Positions 8,443 to 16,696 of a DNA stretch of 64,000 nt are shown here, one piece after another. The notes below the pieces were generated by a model, which was given only the letters and a program-made list of their open reading frames with translations, was not told the origin of the DNA and searched no databases. The stretch lies in NCBI RefSeq assembly GCF_000300275.1, contig NZ_AMRN01000008.1, forward strand, positions 62,001-126,000. The letters are read 5' to 3'. A program made the translations under genes and the position numbers. Position 1 is the first letter of the stretch. Each line of letters opens with the position of its first letter. The stretch comes from Thalassospira profundimaris WP0211. Lineage in GTDB: Bacteria; Pseudomonadota; Alphaproteobacteria; Rhodospirillales; Thalassospiraceae.

Positions 8443-9230
8443 GCGATGTTCCTCTGTGCGTCACTTTCTGTCCCGGTGCCATTGATGATCAGGGCCGGTT
8501 TGGCGTTGGCCTTGTCGGTTGCCAGTATCTCTTCACCAATTTGGGTGTTTTTGCGCAGGCCCTTGTCGATCATCGCGGGCACGAGTGCATTAAGGGTGGC
8601 AAACAGCCGTTCCGGCCAACCAAGGCGAAAATCACTGGCGTTAAGTTCAATCGCGCTGGCAATGCGAAGTGCGACATCGCGCGGGCGATCTTCGCTGGCT
8701 TTGGTCTTGCGATTAAGCATGCCGAGCTTGCCGCTATTCATACCGGTATTGACCGCACGTGGTGCGATGTGGGTGACAGTAATAGCCGTGTTGCACAGTT
8801 CCCGACGCAGGGCGTCGCTATATCCCTTAAGGCCGGATTTGGCCGCCGCATAACCGGTCATGTGCGGTAACGGAATCAACCCAACCATCGAGCCGATATT
8901 GACGATCTGGCCATGATTGCGGGCACGCATGGCGGGCAGGACCGCCTGACACAGCCGCATCGGCACCAAAAGGTTGAGTGTCAGAAGCGCGTCGTAATCC
9001 TGGTCTTCGGCATGGCTGAAATCATTGATCCCGGCAAGGTTGATCAGGATGTCAGGCGTATGTTCGCGAAGCGCCTTGCAGGTCGTATCGATGCGTTCCA
9101 TCAGATCGCCTTCGGATGCCCGGTCATAGGACCGGACATTCGCACCGCGTTCTTTCAGGATTTCCACAAGGGGTTTTCCAATCCCGCCGGTTGCCCCGGT
9201 GAGAAAGATGTCTTTTCCCTCAAGCAACAT
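8439..9230 (-). CDS. Short-chain dehydrogenase/reductase in the hemolysin/ligase/oxidase operon
   Basis: The 263-residue classical SDR has the nucleotide-binding motif TGATGGIG at about residues 10-17, NLAGIND at about 77, an active-site Ser in NIGSMVGLIP, and the Y-x3-K pair in TGYAAAKSGLKGY. It is predicted to oxidise or reduce a hydroxyl/carbonyl with NAD(P)H. The start at 9230 is preceded by AAGGA; an ATG at 9248 is an alternative. It overlaps the end of the upstream ligase-oxidase gene by about 10 bases and the start of the TPR gene by four. That places it firmly in the operon, probably acting on the oxidase product. Confidence 0.85.
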   Translation of the reverse strand: MLLEGKDIFLTGATGGIGKPLVEILKERGANVRSYDRASEGDLMERIDTTCKALREHTPDILINLAGINDFSHAEDQDYDALLTLNLLVPMRLCQAVLPAMRARNHGQIVNIGSMVGLIPLPHMTGYAAAKSGLKGYSDALRRELCNTAITVTHIAPRAVNTGMNSGKLGMLNRKTKASEDRPRDVALRIASAIELNASDFRLGWPERLFATLNALVPAMIDKGLRKNTQIGEEILATDKANAKPALIINGTGTESDAQRNIA

Positions 9231-11256
9231 TTTTCCGTTGTCCTTCATGCGGGATCGCTGCGAACAGGTTGGCAAACAGACGGAAGGTGTTGTTGGCGAC
9301 TTCGATGATCGCGGCCTGATCGTTCGGATCGGTGATTTGGTTGACGGTTTTCTCGAAGAATTTCATGTGTTCGATATCAAGCGAACCGTGCGAGAACAGA
9401 TAGCTGAATGCCGATTTCGGCAGATCAAGACCGGTCATCACCGCATCGGCACCCTGACTTGCGATCTGGGTTGATGTGCTTTCGAGCATGAAGACCATGC
9501 CAAGGAAACCAACCGGGTTCTTGCGCGCGATATAGTCGTAGTTATAGGCGACCATCACCTGGGTTTCGAGGTTAGGCGTTGCATTGCGTGCAGCTTCGCG
9601 GTTACCACCAGCGGCCTCGATATCATTGAGGATCCATTCTTCGTGGCCTTCTTCCTCTTCGAGATATTCAATTACCGCCTTGTGCAGCCAGCGTTTGTCA
9701 TCGGGCAGGCGCGATCCCATCGCCATCAGGAAGGGAACGGTATGTTTGACGTGGTGATAGGCCTCGGTCAGGTAGGCGACATAGGTGGAGCGGGAAATAT
9801 TGCCCGAAAGTCCGTCAACAAGCTGCGGGACGTGATAAAGGGCTGCGCGGGCATCAGCGGTTTGGGCAACAAGACGATCATAGAAATTCATGGGGAGCTC
9901 CGAAGTGTTTTGTGAGGAGATATATCGTTTAACGATCACATCACGCTTGGGCCGACCATTTCCGGTTAGGCAGCCGTTCTGTGCGGTGAAGGGCGCACAA
10001 AGCGTGAAGTGTTTGATTTGGGCATAGTCGGGCAGGCCGGCGTTTGCGGCCTGAAGGGCGGCGTTGATGTCTGCATCAGTGCTGTTTGGTACGATCAGCG
10101 CTTCAAGATGGGCTTGGCCGTCGCCAAAAACGATTGCCTGATAAATGGCGGTTTGGGCCAGCAAGGCGGCCTCGGGCCATTCGGGTGATATGTTGCGCCC
10201 GTTTGAAGTGATCAGGACGTTTTTGCGCCGTCCGGTAACGGACACAAAGCCGTCGTCTGAAATCCGGCCAAGGTCACCGGTGGCGAAGCGTTCCGAGAGG
10301 GATGCGTTTGCCGGGGACGGATCGCCGACATAGCCAAGGAACCCCGGATTGCGAATGACGATTTCATCATCGACGATTTCCGCCGTGACATGCGGCAACA
10401 GCGTGCCGGTTGTGCCCGGTTTGTTCTTATCCGGAACGTTCAACGACAAAACCGATGCGCATTCAGACAGGCCATATCCTTCGTAAACCGGAAGGCCGAT
10501 CTGACGGGCCTTGGCAATCAGGGCGGGATCAATCCGCGCGCCGCCAACGGCAATGAAATCAAGTTTGGTCAGCGGGCCATATTGCATGACCTGCATCATC
10601 AGGGCGTGCAGCAGTTCCGGCACCAGAATGACCGAGGTGGCATCAGCCCCCTTGAGCAAGCCATGCAGGTTTTCGTACTGCGCTTCAAAGTTCCGCAAGG
10701 ACGTCAGATGCACGGTGCAACCGGCGAGAAGTCCGGCATAGACGCCTGCAACATTTTCCAGCAAGACGGCCAGGGGCAGGGCGGAAAAATGCGTACCGGC
10801 AAACCCGTCGCCCAGCATCTGATAGATCGAGCTTGCGACATTCATCATGGCGGTTGCAGGCAGGCAGACACCTTTGGGGGTGCCGGTGGTGCCGGATGTG
10901 AAGGTGATTTTTGCAGTTTTTGCCGGGATGGTCGCGGATTTGGCAAGACCGGTTCGCACCATGCCATCTGGTGTGATCATGTGAGTGATGCCAGCGGTTG
11001 CGGCGGCATGATCAATTTGTGCTTTGGTAAAGAAGGGCGGGATCGGAACACAGATGGTTTCCGATTTGAGTGCCGCCAAGTCCCAAAGTACCCAGTCGAT
11101 ACCGTTATCAAGCGCGATGCCAAGAACATCGACATCGGTAAGGTCTTTGGCGTGGTCGTCAATGCGCTTGATCAGGTCGCCATATGTGATCTGATCGGTC
11201 TGGCTTTTAAGGGCAATTTTGTCGGCCGGGTGTTGGCCGATGCGTGAAAACAGCAT
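9220..11256 (-). CDS. Adenylating acyl/aryl ligase fused to a heme-oxygenase-like diiron oxidase domain
   Basis: The 678-residue frame holds two enzymes. Residues 1 to about 450 are an ANL-superfamily AMP-forming ligase, with SGTTGTPKG (121-129), EGYGLSE, FATGDLGRI and GRRKNVLITSNGRNISPE. The usual C-terminal Lys motif reads LTGNGRPKRD, with Arg where the catalytic Lys is expected. Residues 456-678 form a helical heme-oxygenase-like domain carrying E498, E535-x2-H538, E592 and D627-x2-H630. That arrangement is expected for non-heme diiron oxidases such as UndA or SznF. An in-frame ATG at 9891, preceded by GGAG, could also give a separate oxidase. It lies 8 bp downstream of the thermostable-hemolysin gene. 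Substrate unknown; activation then oxidation of a carboxylic acid is inferred. Confidence 0.8.
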   Translation of the reverse strand: MLFSRIGQHPADKIALKSQTDQITYGDLIKRIDDHAKDLTDVDVLGIALDNGIDWVLWDLAALKSETICVPIPPFFTKAQIDHAAATAGITHMITPDGMVRTGLAKSATIPAKTAKITFTSGTTGTPKGVCLPATAMMNVASSIYQMLGDGFAGTHFSALPLAVLLENVAGVYAGLLAGCTVHLTSLRNFEAQYENLHGLLKGADATSVILVPELLHALMMQVMQYGPLTKLDFIAVGGARIDPALIAKARQIGLPVYEGYGLSECASVLSLNVPDKNKPGTTGTLLPHVTAEIVDDEIVIRNPGFLGYVGDPSPANASLSERFATGDLGRISDDGFVSVTGRRKNVLITSNGRNISPEWPEAALLAQTAIYQAIVFGDGQAHLEALIVPNSTDADINAALQAANAGLPDYAQIKHFTLCAPFTAQNGCLTGNGRPKRDVIVKRYISSQNTSELPMNFYDRLVAQTADARAALYHVPQLVDGLSGNISRSTYVAYLTEAYHHVKHTVPFLMAMGSRLPDDKRWLHKAVIEYLEEEEGHEEWILNDIEAAGGNREAARNATPNLETQVMVAYNYDYIARKNPVGFLGMVFMLESTSTQIASQGADAVMTGLDLPKSAFSYLFSHGSLDIEHMKFFEKTVNQITDPNDQAAIIEVANNTFRLFANLFAAIPHEGQRKNVA

Positions 11257-11264
11257 GATCAGAC

Positions 11265-11963
11265 TCAGACCTCGCCATTATGTTGGAGACGGGGATAAAG
11301 GCGCGGGCGCATGTGGCTGTATTCGGCGCCAAAAAGCGATTGCAGGCGCAGATATCCCAAAGTGACCGAGCCCGAGAGAACATGCGGGCGCGTGTCGTAG
11401 TAACGGCCCCAATGGGTGTTGCCGCATTCAAGCAGGGCCGGGTCAGCAAGCGCATGACGCACCGGCGCCAACCCCATTTTCTGGAACCGTTTTTCAAGAC
11501 TTGCGGTGCCAGTAACTACCGCCTGTTTGAAGCCGCTATGATGCAAATAAGCCGAAAGGGCAGTGAACAGGAAGGATGACGCGCCTGATCCGTTTGATGC
11601 CAGATTGCCGATTTCAGCAATCTCGTGGCGCGGAATGCCGAGGAGCGAATTGATCGGTCGGCGGAGATATTGTTCGAGAAACAGCGGACCATGCCCGGCA
11701 GAGCGAAACCCAAGGGCGGCAACGATATCGCCGTGATCATCGCGCACACTCATCAGTGTGTCGTAATGAACCGAAATTTCTGCCTCATAGGTGCGGGCAT
11801 AGATGCCAGAAATGAAATCCTCGACCTCTGGGCGTTCGCGCGCCGTATTGGTCAGGATTGAAATGGCGCAAGCATGCGTCGGCACGCGGGACAGAAACCC
11901 GTTCTTCTGCAAACGAAGTCTGGCCGAGGGATTGCCGTTTTCGTTGTAATTAAGCTGCAGCAT
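11265..11963 (-). CDS. Thermostable hemolysin family protein (GNAT/autoinducer-synthase-like fold)
   Basis: The 232-residue product matches the thermostable hemolysin (delta-VPH, PF12261-type) family. Recognisable segments are ISGIYARTYEAEISVHYDTL, VAALGFRSAG, PLFLEQYLRRPI, REIAEIGNLASNGSG-like RHEIAEIGNLAS, and GKRFQKMGL-like LEKRFQKMGLAPV. Despite the name, the domain is related to N-acyltransferases and autoinducer synthases, and haemolysis may be indirect. It has no signal peptide or membrane segment. It is the first gene of an operon with a ligase-oxidase fusion, an SDR and an exported TPR protein. I infer it transfers an acyl or aminoacyl group in a small-molecule pathway. Confidence 0.75.
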   Translation of the reverse strand: MLQLNYNENGNPSARLRLQKNGFLSRVPTHACAISILTNTARERPEVEDFISGIYARTYEAEISVHYDTLMSVRDDHGDIVAALGFRSAGHGPLFLEQYLRRPINSLLGIPRHEIAEIGNLASNGSGASSFLFTALSAYLHHSGFKQAVVTGTASLEKRFQKMGLAPVRHALADPALLECGNTHWGRYYDTRPHVLSGSVTLGYLRLQSLFGAEYSHMRPRLYPRLQHNGEV

Positions 11964-12064
11964 TCAGTGGACGCCTTTTGATACGTGAATAACGCATTCT
12001 GACGTCGCAACCTGACAGCAAGCTGAAGAGCTGAAATCAACTTAAATCGAGGTGTTTGGCAGGG

Positions 12065-13405
12065 TCAGGATCGTTTGGAGGAAGGGCTTTGTGTCATTTC
12101 CACGCGGATTGGTTCATCGCTGCTGCGCAGGTGCAAATCGCGTTGCGGGAACGGGATTTCGATATTGTGTTCGATGAACGCATCCCAGACATTGAGCAAG
12201 ACTTCGCTGATGATATTGCCGCGTCCGTTTTGCGGGTCGTTGATCCAGAAACGGATTTCAAGATCGACCGAGTTGTCACCAAAACCGCGCATCAGGGTAT
12301 TGGGCCCCGGATTGTCCTGCACGCGTGCGCATTTTGCCGCCGCCTCGTTACACAGCCTGATCGCAAGGTGGGGATCGCAGTTATAGGAAATGCCGACTGG
12401 GACCTTCAGGCGCAGTTTGACGTCCGAGTGGCTCCAGTTTTCGACCTGATTGGTGATCAGGTCTTCGTTCGGGATCAGGAATTCTGTGCCATCGCGGGTT
12501 CGAACCGCTGTATAGCGCGCGCCCAGTGACTGAATCCAGCCAAAGGTATCGCCAATCGCAATGACATCGCCAGGTTTGATCGAGCGGTCAAGCAACAGGA
12601 TCACACCACTGATCAGGTTGGCGAAAATGCGTTGCAGACCAAAGCCGATCCCTACACCAACCGCACCACCAAATACGGCGAGTGCCGTCAGATCGACACC
12701 CATGGTCGACAGCGCAAACAAAACGGCGATCGACAGCAAGACAAGCTTGAGAAGCTTTGCCATCAGGACCTGCACCGAGGGCGTCAGGTGATGGACCTTG
12801 CGGATGCGTTGTTCAAACAGGCGCGAGGCAAAGGATGCGACCCACAGCAGAACCGCAAGCGAGAGAACGGCTTTGATGATGCCATAGATCGAAATGCGGA
12901 ACTCGCCGAATTCAATCGCATGCCCGTCAAGGATTGCGATACTTGGTTCCAGCCATCCGACAATGTTGAGTGCCGCCAACGTCCAGGCGACGGTTGCAAT
13001 GGTGCGTGACCAGACAGGATCATTGACAATGGCAGCCGCCAGACGAATGACAATCCAGGCATTCAGAAGACTTGCCACCAACCGGATGATGTTATGGCGA
13101 TAGCCAGCCTGAATGGCGATGGCATCAAGCAGCCAGATGGCAATGACAAAAATCAGCGGGAAGGCAAGACTGGGCAGAACCAACGCAAAGCGTCGAAACC
13201 CGGCATAGGGTAAAAGCGGCTTCCAGTTCTGCAAGCGTGCGAGAAGCGACGCCAGACGACCACGCAGCAAAAAGGCCGGGATGGTGGCAAGCAGGCAGGC
13301 AGCAATCTGGATCAGGATCGGGACCAGCAGGACATTTGCAGAGATCCAGGCGATTGCCTGTTCAAGCCATTGCAAATAGATGTCCGGATTGCTGAGCTGT
13401 TCCAT
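12065..13405 (-). CDS. MscS family mechanosensitive channel
   Basis: The 446-residue protein has about five hydrophobic segments in residues 15-200, followed by the canonical MscS core. The core comprises the pore helix with TALAVFGGAVGVGIGFGLQ, then NLISGVILLLDRSIKPGDVI, the beta domain TAVRTRDGTEFLIPNEDLIT, and a C-terminal alpha/beta domain. It should sit in the inner membrane and gate on membrane tension during osmotic downshift. The start at 13405 has AGGGAA upstream and is preferred over an upstream TTG at 13441. It is monocistronic, with no linked regulator. Confidence 0.93.
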   Translation of the reverse strand: MEQLSNPDIYLQWLEQAIAWISANVLLVPILIQIAACLLATIPAFLLRGRLASLLARLQNWKPLLPYAGFRRFALVLPSLAFPLIFVIAIWLLDAIAIQAGYRHNIIRLVASLLNAWIVIRLAAAIVNDPVWSRTIATVAWTLAALNIVGWLEPSIAILDGHAIEFGEFRISIYGIIKAVLSLAVLLWVASFASRLFEQRIRKVHHLTPSVQVLMAKLLKLVLLSIAVLFALSTMGVDLTALAVFGGAVGVGIGFGLQRIFANLISGVILLLDRSIKPGDVIAIGDTFGWIQSLGARYTAVRTRDGTEFLIPNEDLITNQVENWSHSDVKLRLKVPVGISYNCDPHLAIRLCNEAAAKCARVQDNPGPNTLMRGFGDNSVDLEIRFWINDPQNGRGNIISEVLLNVWDAFIEHNIEIPFPQRDLHLRSSDEPIRVEMTQSPSSKRS

Positions 13406-13540
13406 ATTTTCCCTGATGGTCGGTTTCGTTTTTTGCGACAAAGCCCGTTAAAACAATATGGTAACACGGAACGCGATTAACAGGCACCTTTCAACGCAGG
13501 GCCTTTTGTATCGCCTGACCCCGGGTGCCAACTGGGCAAG

Positions 13541-13564
13541 AAAAAAGCCGGAGAATGCCGGCTT
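13541..13564 (-). terminator. Rho-independent terminator after dnaJ-like gene
   Basis: On the minus strand AAGCCGG-CATTCT-CCGGCTT is followed by six T. It begins 13 bp past the stop codon at 13577. Confidence 0.8.
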
Positions 13565-13576
13565 CGAGGTGATCTA

Positions 13577-14506
13577 TCAGCGCGCCTTGTAGGGGTGCTT
13601 TTCAGACCAGTCCTTGATGAACTCGACCAATTCATCATCGCGTTCTTCGGGCAGCTTGACCGTCAGGTGAACATATTGGTCACCGCGTTTGTTGCCCCGG
13701 TCATAGGGGGCACCCTTGCCGCGCAGGCGTAGCTTGGTGCCGCTATTGGCGTTGGCGGGCAGCTTCATATTGACCTTGCCATCGACAATCGGCACTTCGA
13801 TGGAGCCACCCAGAATGGCTTCGGGCAGGCTGATTGCCAGATCACAATGCAGGTCATTGCCTTCGCGTCGGAAGGTTTTATCCGGATGGACATGCAGCTT
13901 GATCAGCGCGTCACCGGCCTCGCCACCATTCATGCCAGCCATCCCCTGGCCTTTAAGACGGAGCGTCTGTTCGTTTTCGCTTCCGGGTGGAATGCGGACC
14001 TCAAGGCTTTTGCCGCTGGCGAGATTGATACGCTTTGTCGTGCCCAGGATGGCCTCGGCGAAATCAAGGCTCAGCTCATAGGAGATGTTCGGGCCTTTGA
14101 CCTTTCTGGGTTTGCGTTCCCCGCCAAAGCCACCGAAACCGCCGCCTCCAGAACGTGCGCGTCCCTTGCCGAAGATTTCGTCAAAGATGTCCTCGGCATT
14201 AGCACCGGAAAAGCCGCCGAACGGATCACCACCGCCAAAGCCGCCACCGGCATGTCCGCCACCACGGGCAAACGGGCTGGTTTCGCGACCATCGGCGTCG
14301 ATTTCACCATTGTCGAATTTCTTGCGGCGCTCCGCATCACCGAGAAGGTGATAGGCGCTCGATACCTTTTTGAAGCGTTCTTCGATTTTGGCATCGCCCG
14401 GATTGACATCGGGGTGAAGTTCACGCGCCAGTTTGCGATAGGCCTTTTTGATTTCTTCCTGACTGGCGTTTTTGGCGACGCCAAGTGTCTTGTAGGGATC
14501 CTGCAT
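13577..14506 (-). CDS. DnaJ/CbpA-like co-chaperone without zinc finger
   Basis: The 309-residue protein has an N-terminal J domain (residues 4-68) with the HPD motif in RELHPDVNPGD. A Gly/Phe-rich linker follows (about 80-135, repeated GGGFGG and GGFGG). The DnaJ C-terminal substrate-binding beta domains occupy about 138-300 (GPNISYELSLDFAEAILGTT, LRLKGQG, LRGKGAP). The four CxxCxGxG zinc motifs of full DnaJ are absent, so it is a type II, CbpA-like co-chaperone that stimulates DnaK ATPase. It neighbours pdxH, a pairing I recall as common in alphaproteobacteria. Confidence 0.92.
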   Translation of the reverse strand: MQDPYKTLGVAKNASQEEIKKAYRKLARELHPDVNPGDAKIEERFKKVSSAYHLLGDAERRKKFDNGEIDADGRETSPFARGGGHAGGGFGGGDPFGGFSGANAEDIFDEIFGKGRARSGGGGFGGFGGERKPRKVKGPNISYELSLDFAEAILGTTKRINLASGKSLEVRIPPGSENEQTLRLKGQGMAGMNGGEAGDALIKLHVHPDKTFRREGNDLHCDLAISLPEAILGGSIEVPIVDGKVNMKLPANANSGTKLRLRGKGAPYDRGNKRGDQYVHLTVKLPEERDDELVEFIKDWSEKHPYKAR

Positions 14507-14663
14507 TTACTGACCGGTTCCAGAAACTAAAAGCACGTTATGTGATTTGCACGTTGTGTTCATTATTAGATCATGCGCCGCAAAAGATGAACCATTTTGC
14601 CGCATCTGATCCGAAACAATGACATTAAGACGGGTTTGTCGCCCGAACCGATGACCAGATATG

Positions 14664-14697
14664 AAAAGGCGGCGCAGATCGCAAGGACCGCACCGCC
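14664..14697 (-). terminator. Probable terminator
   Basis: On the minus strand AGGCGGTGC and GCGCCGCCT form a long stem (one G-U pair) followed by TTTTC. It lies after the glycine-zipper lipoprotein gene. Confidence 0.6.
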
Positions 14698-14722
14698 TGT
14701 CATTTCAGATTTTTAGCAAGGC

Positions 14723-15214
14723 TTAGTTGACGACTTTCCAACTGCCATCCGGCTGGCGGCAGGCGGTGCCATAAGCCGTTTCTTCCTGACCACCGATCAT
14801 CACCGTTTGCTGGTATTCACGGCAATATTCCTGGGTTTTCGGTTCCTGATAGGTGCGGGTCGGGGTCACCGTCCCCTGAACACCGGTATCGGGGTTGTTC
14901 CAAGTGGTGGTTTGACCTGTCGGGGTGGCTTCCAGCGTGCGCTGGGTGCTTTTTGCCATGATGGCGCGGTCGGCATTGTCAAGCGACTTGCCGACTTCGC
15001 TGCCGATGAAGGCGCCGGCAAGCGTACCAAGCGCAACACCGACAAGCTGGCCACTGCCCTTGCCGAACTGTGCGCCTGCGACGGCACCACCGACGGCACC
15101 AAGAAGTGTGCCGGCAGTTTGCTTCTGACCCTGATCCTGGGCGCAGCCAGCGATAAATGCGGTCATGACCACCGGGATAACGATCTGACGGAATTTCATG
15201 TTTAATTTGCCCAT
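14723..15214 (-). CDS. Glycine-zipper surface lipoprotein (RT0821/Lpp0805-like)
   Basis: The 163-residue protein has a lipoprotein signal with lipobox FIAGC, so it should be anchored in the envelope. A glycine-zipper region follows (GTLLGAVGGAVAGAQFGKG then VGVALGTLAGAFIGSEVG), typical of 17 kDa-antigen and RT0821/Lpp0805 type surface proteins. The C-terminal part (TTTWNNPDTGVQGTVTPTRT, EYCREYQQTVMIGG) is the conserved soluble domain with paired Cys and a closing DGSWKVV. I use the ATG at 15214; one at 15199 is possible. It is divergent from pdxH. The role is probably structural in the outer membrane. Confidence 0.85.
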   Translation of the reverse strand: MGKLNMKFRQIVIPVVMTAFIAGCAQDQGQKQTAGTLLGAVGGAVAGAQFGKGSGQLVGVALGTLAGAFIGSEVGKSLDNADRAIMAKSTQRTLEATPTGQTTTWNNPDTGVQGTVTPTRTYQEPKTQEYCREYQQTVMIGGQEETAYGTACRQPDGSWKVVN

Positions 15215-15345
15215 CTTGTCTTTACAGTCCCAACCGATATTCTTTGGGTATATATATTGATCCAACGTTGTTGCTGCCACCGTAGTTCCGAAATATGTCG
15301 TCCTGACGGCAACAAATTTAATCAGCCAAAGGAAATCCTTTCGCA

Positions 15346-15966
15346 ATGAACGAGAAAAATGCGCCAAAAATTGGGCATGAACCCCACGATGCCCCGTTCG
15401 ACATGTTCGAAACCTGGTTTGCGGACGCAAAAAAGGTCGAGACTGCCTATCCGGATGCGATGACGCTTGCGACTGCCGATGCGCAAGGTCGCCCGTCGGC
15501 GCGCATTGTGCTGCTTAAGGGTTTTGATCCGCGCGGATTTGTTTTCTATACCAACTATGAAAGCCGCAAGGGCGACCAGTTGGCCGAGAACGGTTTTGCC
15601 GCCCTTTGTTTCCACTGGAAGACGCTTGAAAAGTGCGTGCGCATCGAGGGCAAGGTTGCCAAGGTCGATGCAGCCGAGTCAGACGAATATTTTGCGTCCC
15701 GCCCGCGCGGCAGCCAGTTGGGAGCCTGGGCATCCATTCAGTCGCGCCCGATGAGTGGCCGGTTTGATCTTGAAAAACGGGTTGCGGAATTCACCGCCAA
15801 ATTTGGTCTTGGCAAAGTGCCGCGCCCGGAACATTGGGGCGGTTATCGCCTTGTACCGGATCGGATCGAGTTCTGGGCGGAGGGCAAATTCCGCCTGCAT
15901 GACCGCAAGCTGTTTACCCGCGATGACGCCGATAGCGGCTGGGATACGCAAAAGCTGTTTCCGTAA
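15346..15966 (+). CDS. pdxH: Pyridoxamine/pyridoxine 5'-phosphate oxidase
   Basis: The 206-residue FMN enzyme oxidises pyridoxine or pyridoxamine 5'-phosphate to pyridoxal 5'-phosphate. Diagnostic stretches are PSARIVLLKGFDPRGFVFYT, NYESRKG, FHWKTLEKCVRIEG, the GSQLGAWASIQS loop and the C-terminal RIEFWAEGKFRLHDR. Length and domain match the family. A run of GAAA/GGAAATCC lies just ahead of the ATG. It runs divergently from the glycine-zipper gene and terminates at a strong bidirectional hairpin. Confidence 0.96.
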   Translation: MNEKNAPKIGHEPHDAPFDMFETWFADAKKVETAYPDAMTLATADAQGRPSARIVLLKGFDPRGFVFYTNYESRKGDQLAENGFAALCFHWKTLEKCVRIEGKVAKVDAAESDEYFASRPRGSQLGAWASIQSRPMSGRFDLEKRVAEFTAKFGLGKVPRPEHWGGYRLVPDRIEFWAEGKFRLHDRKLFTRDDADSGWDTQKLFP

Positions 15967-15991
15967 GGACGCCACGAGACTCCAAAACGCA

Positions 15992-16027
15992 AAAAACGCA
16001 CAAGGGGATCAAGCCTTGTGCGTTTTT
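15992..16027. terminator. Strong bidirectional terminator
   Basis: AAAAACGCACAAGG and CCTTGTGCGTTTTT form a 14-bp stem around GGATCAAG. It lies between the converging pdxH and the ArsR-family gene. Confidence 0.88.
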
Positions 16028-16047
16028 GTATTTTGGATCGGTGCGCC

Positions 16048-16356
16048 TTAGACCGCGGGTTCCGGCGGGCAGAAGGTGTCTTGTAGCACAGCGATGATCT
16101 TCATGATGTCGGGATTGGCCAGCGAGTAATAGATCGTTTGCGCATCGCGGCGGGTTTTTACAAGCCCTTCGCGGCGCAGGCGTGCAAGGTGCTGTGACAG
16201 GGCGGATTGTTTGATGCCCAGTTCATTTTCCAGCGTGCCAACGGATTTTTCCGTGTCGCCGAGAGAGCACAAAATAAGCAGACGCCACTCATTGCCGAGC
16301 GTTTTGAGAAATTCTGCAGCTTCACGTGCATTCTCGTGCAGTGCCGTATAGTCCAT
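16048..16356 (-). CDS. ArsR-family repressor, SqrR/BigR/YgaV-like persulfide sensor
   Basis: The 102-residue winged-helix protein has a recognition helix in IKQSALSQHLARLRREGLV and the wing TRRDAQTIYYSLA. The metal-binding ELCVCDL motif of arsenic or zinc sensors is absent. Instead there are two cysteines, C30 (LLILCSLGD) and C96 (DTFCPPEP), exactly 66 residues apart. As I recall, that is the spacing of the C41/C107 pair that forms a polysulfide bridge in SqrR. The surrounding residues also fit BigR/SqrR. I infer a repressor that releases DNA on sulfide or persulfide stress. Targets are not obvious next door; the divergent universal stress gene at 16697 is one possibility. Confidence 0.75.
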   Translation of the reverse strand: MDYTALHENAREAAEFLKTLGNEWRLLILCSLGDTEKSVGTLENELGIKQSALSQHLARLRREGLVKTRRDAQTIYYSLANPDIMKIIAVLQDTFCPPEPAV

Positions 16357-16696
16357 CCGCGAGTAACCCCGTTCTTAACTCTGCACACCAGGTCGCATTT
16401 TTGCTTTGAATGCCCGGTATCCTACCCAAGAGAATAATATCTCGATCTTTAAAGCGTCATCGTAATCGTTGGCATTCATGTTACAATCATTTTGTGCATG
16501 GTCGATTGAGAAAAACCGATCTGGCACCAACCACCGACACCAACAAAGTATAAGAATAATAATAACTTTCGCAAATTTTTGATCTTGAACAAAGAAAGCT
16601 GGGGCAAAAGACCTCAGACTGCTTGGCAGTAAAGGCATCATCAGTCGGTATTTCAGGCAGGTTCAATGACCTGTTCGACAGGCGGGAGTAGTTAAC
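16357..16696. other. Intergenic region between divergent ArsR and universal stress genes
   Basis: These 340 bp are relatively AT-rich and hold no convincing ORF. A loose inverted repeat, GCATT-N9-AATGC at 16395-16413, lies about 40 bp ahead of the ArsR start and could be part of an operator. Promoters of both flanking genes must be here, but I cannot place them firmly. Confidence 0.4.

Noticed and set aside
9643..11247. Plus-strand frames of up to 285 codons opposite the ligase-oxidase gene
   Set aside because: They mirror a well-supported minus-strand gene and show no domain signature.
16375..16641. An 88-codon minus-strand frame in the ArsR/universal stress gap
   Set aside because: It has no ribosome site, an odd composition, and no recognisable motif; it is more likely AT-rich promoter sequence.
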